In this document: positions 62,844 through 64,000 of the stretch, one piece after another | Layout of the letters: each line of letters starts with the position of its first letter | Position numbering within the stretch: position 1 is the first letter of the stretch | Assembly: GCF_900109995.1 (NCBI RefSeq) | Contig: NZ_FOCB01000015.1 | Span: forward strand, 61,984-125,983 | DNA length: 64,000 bases | Source of the DNA: Pseudomonas sp. ok272 | GTDB taxonomy: Bacteria > Pseudomonadota > Gammaproteobacteria > Pseudomonadales > Pseudomonadaceae | Reading direction: 5' to 3' | The notes under the pieces: generated by a model | Database searches by the model: none | Told to the model about the DNA's origin: nothing | What the model saw: only the letters and a program-made list of their open reading frames with translations | Made by a program: the position numbers and the translations under genes

Positions 62844-63764
62844 TTAGATGCCTTGCGGGGTCTCTTCGCCGCCCAGGGCTTCAACCAGGGCCGGGAGGAA
62901 GTCGCCGAAAGTCAGCATCATCAAGGTGAAGCTGGCATCCAGTTGGCCGAGGGCCTCTTCGCCGCCGTCCTGTTCCGCCTGGTCTTGCAGCAGGTCTTCG
63001 AACTTCAGGCGCTTGACCACCATTTTGTCGTCGAGGACGAATGACAGTTTGTCCTGCCAGGCCAGGGACAGTTGAGTCACGACTTTGCCCGTGCTCAGGT
63101 GCAGCTGGATTTCGTCGCTGGTCAGGTCCTGGCGCTTGCAGCGGATGATGCCGCCGTCTTCGTGGGTGTCGCGCAGCTCGCACTCGTCCAGCACAAAGAA
63201 ATCATCGGCGGCTTTCTGGGTGGTGACCCACTCCGTCATGGTCGCGGTCGGCGACATTTTTACCGTCAGCGGACGCACCGGCAGGGAGCCGATCACTTCA
63301 CGCAGGGTGGACAGCAGGTCTTCGGCACGCTTCGGGCTGGCCGAGTTGACGAGGATCAGGCCCTGTTTCGGCGCAATGGCGGCGAACGTGGACGAGCGAC
63401 GGATAAAGGCGCGAGGGAGGAAGGCCTGGATGATTTCATCCTTGATCTGGTCACGCTCCTTCTTATAGACCTTGCGCATTTGCTCGGCTTCGATCTCTTC
63501 GACCTTTTCCTTGAGCGCGTCACGGACCACGCTACCGGGCAGGATGCGCTCTTCCTTGCGTGCCGCGATCAGCAGGAAGTCACCGCTGACATGCGCCAGT
63601 GGGGCATCTTCGCCCTTGCCAAACGGCGCGACGAAACCGTAGGTGGTCAACTCCTGGCTTGCACATGGACGCGCCAGCTTGGTGGCCAGTGCAGTTTCCA
63701 ACGCCTCGGCATCAAAAGGCAGATCTTGGGTCAGGCGATAGATAAGCAGGTTTTTGAACCACAT
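62844..63764 (-). CDS. rdgC: Recombination-associated protein RdgC
   Basis: RdgC is a ring-forming DNA-binding protein that restrains RecA. The 306-residue protein begins MWFKNLLIYRLTQDLPFDAE, the classic N-terminus. It continues with TYGFVAPFGKGEDAPLAHVSGDFL, LPRAFIRRSSTFAAI and a C-terminal core (DKLSFVLDDKMVVKRLKFEDLL). Length is that of family members (about 300). It is divergent from tRNA-Val and ends 22 bases after the inverted repeat at 62774-62822. Confidence 0.95.
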   Translation of the reverse strand: MWFKNLLIYRLTQDLPFDAEALETALATKLARPCASQELTTYGFVAPFGKGEDAPLAHVSGDFLLIAARKEERILPGSVVRDALKEKVEEIEAEQMRKVYKKERDQIKDEIIQAFLPRAFIRRSSTFAAIAPKQGLILVNSASPKRAEDLLSTLREVIGSLPVRPLTVKMSPTATMTEWVTTQKAADDFFVLDECELRDTHEDGGIIRCKRQDLTSDEIQLHLSTGKVVTQLSLAWQDKLSFVLDDKMVVKRLKFEDLLQDQAEQDGGEEALGQLDASFTLMMLTFGDFLPALVEALGGEETPQGI

Positions 63765-63874
63765 GGGGTGAGTCTCTCTTTAATACAAAGTGGGGCATTA
63801 TTCTCCGCGCAGCTCAATAGGCCAACCCTTCGCTAAGCCTTTGGAAGGCCTGAAAAAAATATTATAAAAAGTGC

Positions 63875-63903
63875 TTGCCAGAGGTGGGGCTGCTCCGTAG
63901 AAT
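63875..63903 (+). promoter_or_regulatory. Sigma-70 promoter of tRNA-Val
   Basis: TTGCCA (63875-63880), a 17-base spacer and TAGAAT (63898-63903), followed after 21 bases by the tRNA. The GCGCGCC after -10 fits a stable-RNA discriminator. Confidence 0.75.
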
Positions 63904-63924
63904 GCGCGCCACACCGAACGTGAA

Positions 63925-64000
63925 GGGTGATTAGCTCAGCTGGGAGAGCGTCTGCCTTACAAGCAGAATGTCGGCGGTTCGATCCCGTCATCACCCACCA
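63925..64000 (+). tRNA. tRNA-Val, anticodon TAC
   Basis: A 76-base cloverleaf: acceptor GGGTGAT pairs with ATCACCC, D arm GCTCAGCTGGGAGAGC, anticodon stem TCTGC/GCAGA around loop CTTACAA with anticodon TAC, T arm CGGTTCGATCCCG and an encoded CCA end at 64000. The gene ends at the window edge; tandem tRNAs may follow. Confidence 0.96.

Noticed and set aside
63925..64000. tRNA-Val as an attachment site of an integrated island
   Set aside because: The upstream neighbour is core rdgC and the downstream side lies outside the window, so there is no evidence of an element.

Overview
The window looks like a chromosomal segment of a fluorescent Pseudomonas (P. fluorescens group). Coding density and GC are high, long spurious open frames lie opposite real genes, and the gene set is typical of the genus: phoPQ, gacS, ldhA, relA, the cobO-to-cobS cobalamin cluster, an MxtR-type hybrid kinase and rdgC. 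Fluorescens-type REP sequences (GTGGGAGCGAGC family) recur between genes. Names of homologous P. aeruginosa neighbourhoods are recalled from knowledge, not searched.

Layout. 0-13.8 kb: the 3' end of a sensor kinase gene converges on a PcpS-type phosphopantetheinyl transferase; then phoP-phoQ, an AraC regulator, dctA, a CaiB-type CoA transferase, sprT, a Yip1-family membrane protein, ttcA, a Tag-like glycosylase, and a minus-strand arsC-wrbA-DUF2069 operon beside a TlpA-like lipoprotein. 13.8-21.4 kb: ldhA, gacS, a PirRS-like two-component pair behind a probable Fur-controlled promoter, and a small AT-richer insert with two orphan genes. 21.4-36.8 kb: cysM-rlmD, relA-mazG, a DUF2058 gene, an AT-richer patch with a palindromic miniature element and a nitrilase-like orphan gene, purM-purN, perM, hda and two NlpC/P60 lipoproteins. 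36.8-46.2 kb: a promoter and cobalamin riboswitch lead a nine-gene plus-strand cluster for late corrinoid synthesis and lower-ligand attachment (cobO, cobB, bluB, cobD, cobC, cobQ, cobU, cobT, phosphatase, cobS), mostly joined by 4-base overlaps. 46.2-53.9 kb: a MarR regulator and MFS transporter with matching palindromic operators, a periplasmic glutathione peroxidase, fadL, small conserved genes, a roughly 960-base gene-poor stretch ending in a DnaA-box palindrome, and rmuC. 53.9-64 kb: an MxtR-like transporter/sensor hybrid, a cupin, a TDT/SLAC1 transporter, an MFS-PlsC fusion, a guanidine-II riboswitch with its gdx (sugE) exporter, a bile-acid/sodium symporter-family protein, rdgC and tRNA-Val.

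Most of the window is ordinary core genome. The least ordinary items are a pair of roughly 100-bp miniature inverted-repeat elements with IS4-like ends, one of them inserted in the loop of a transcription terminator; a second, different palindromic element beside a nitrilase-like orphan gene; a REP sequence that encodes the last residues of CobB; and the DnaA-box palindrome. I found no CRISPR array, prophage, rRNA, complete insertion sequence or convincing novel defence system.
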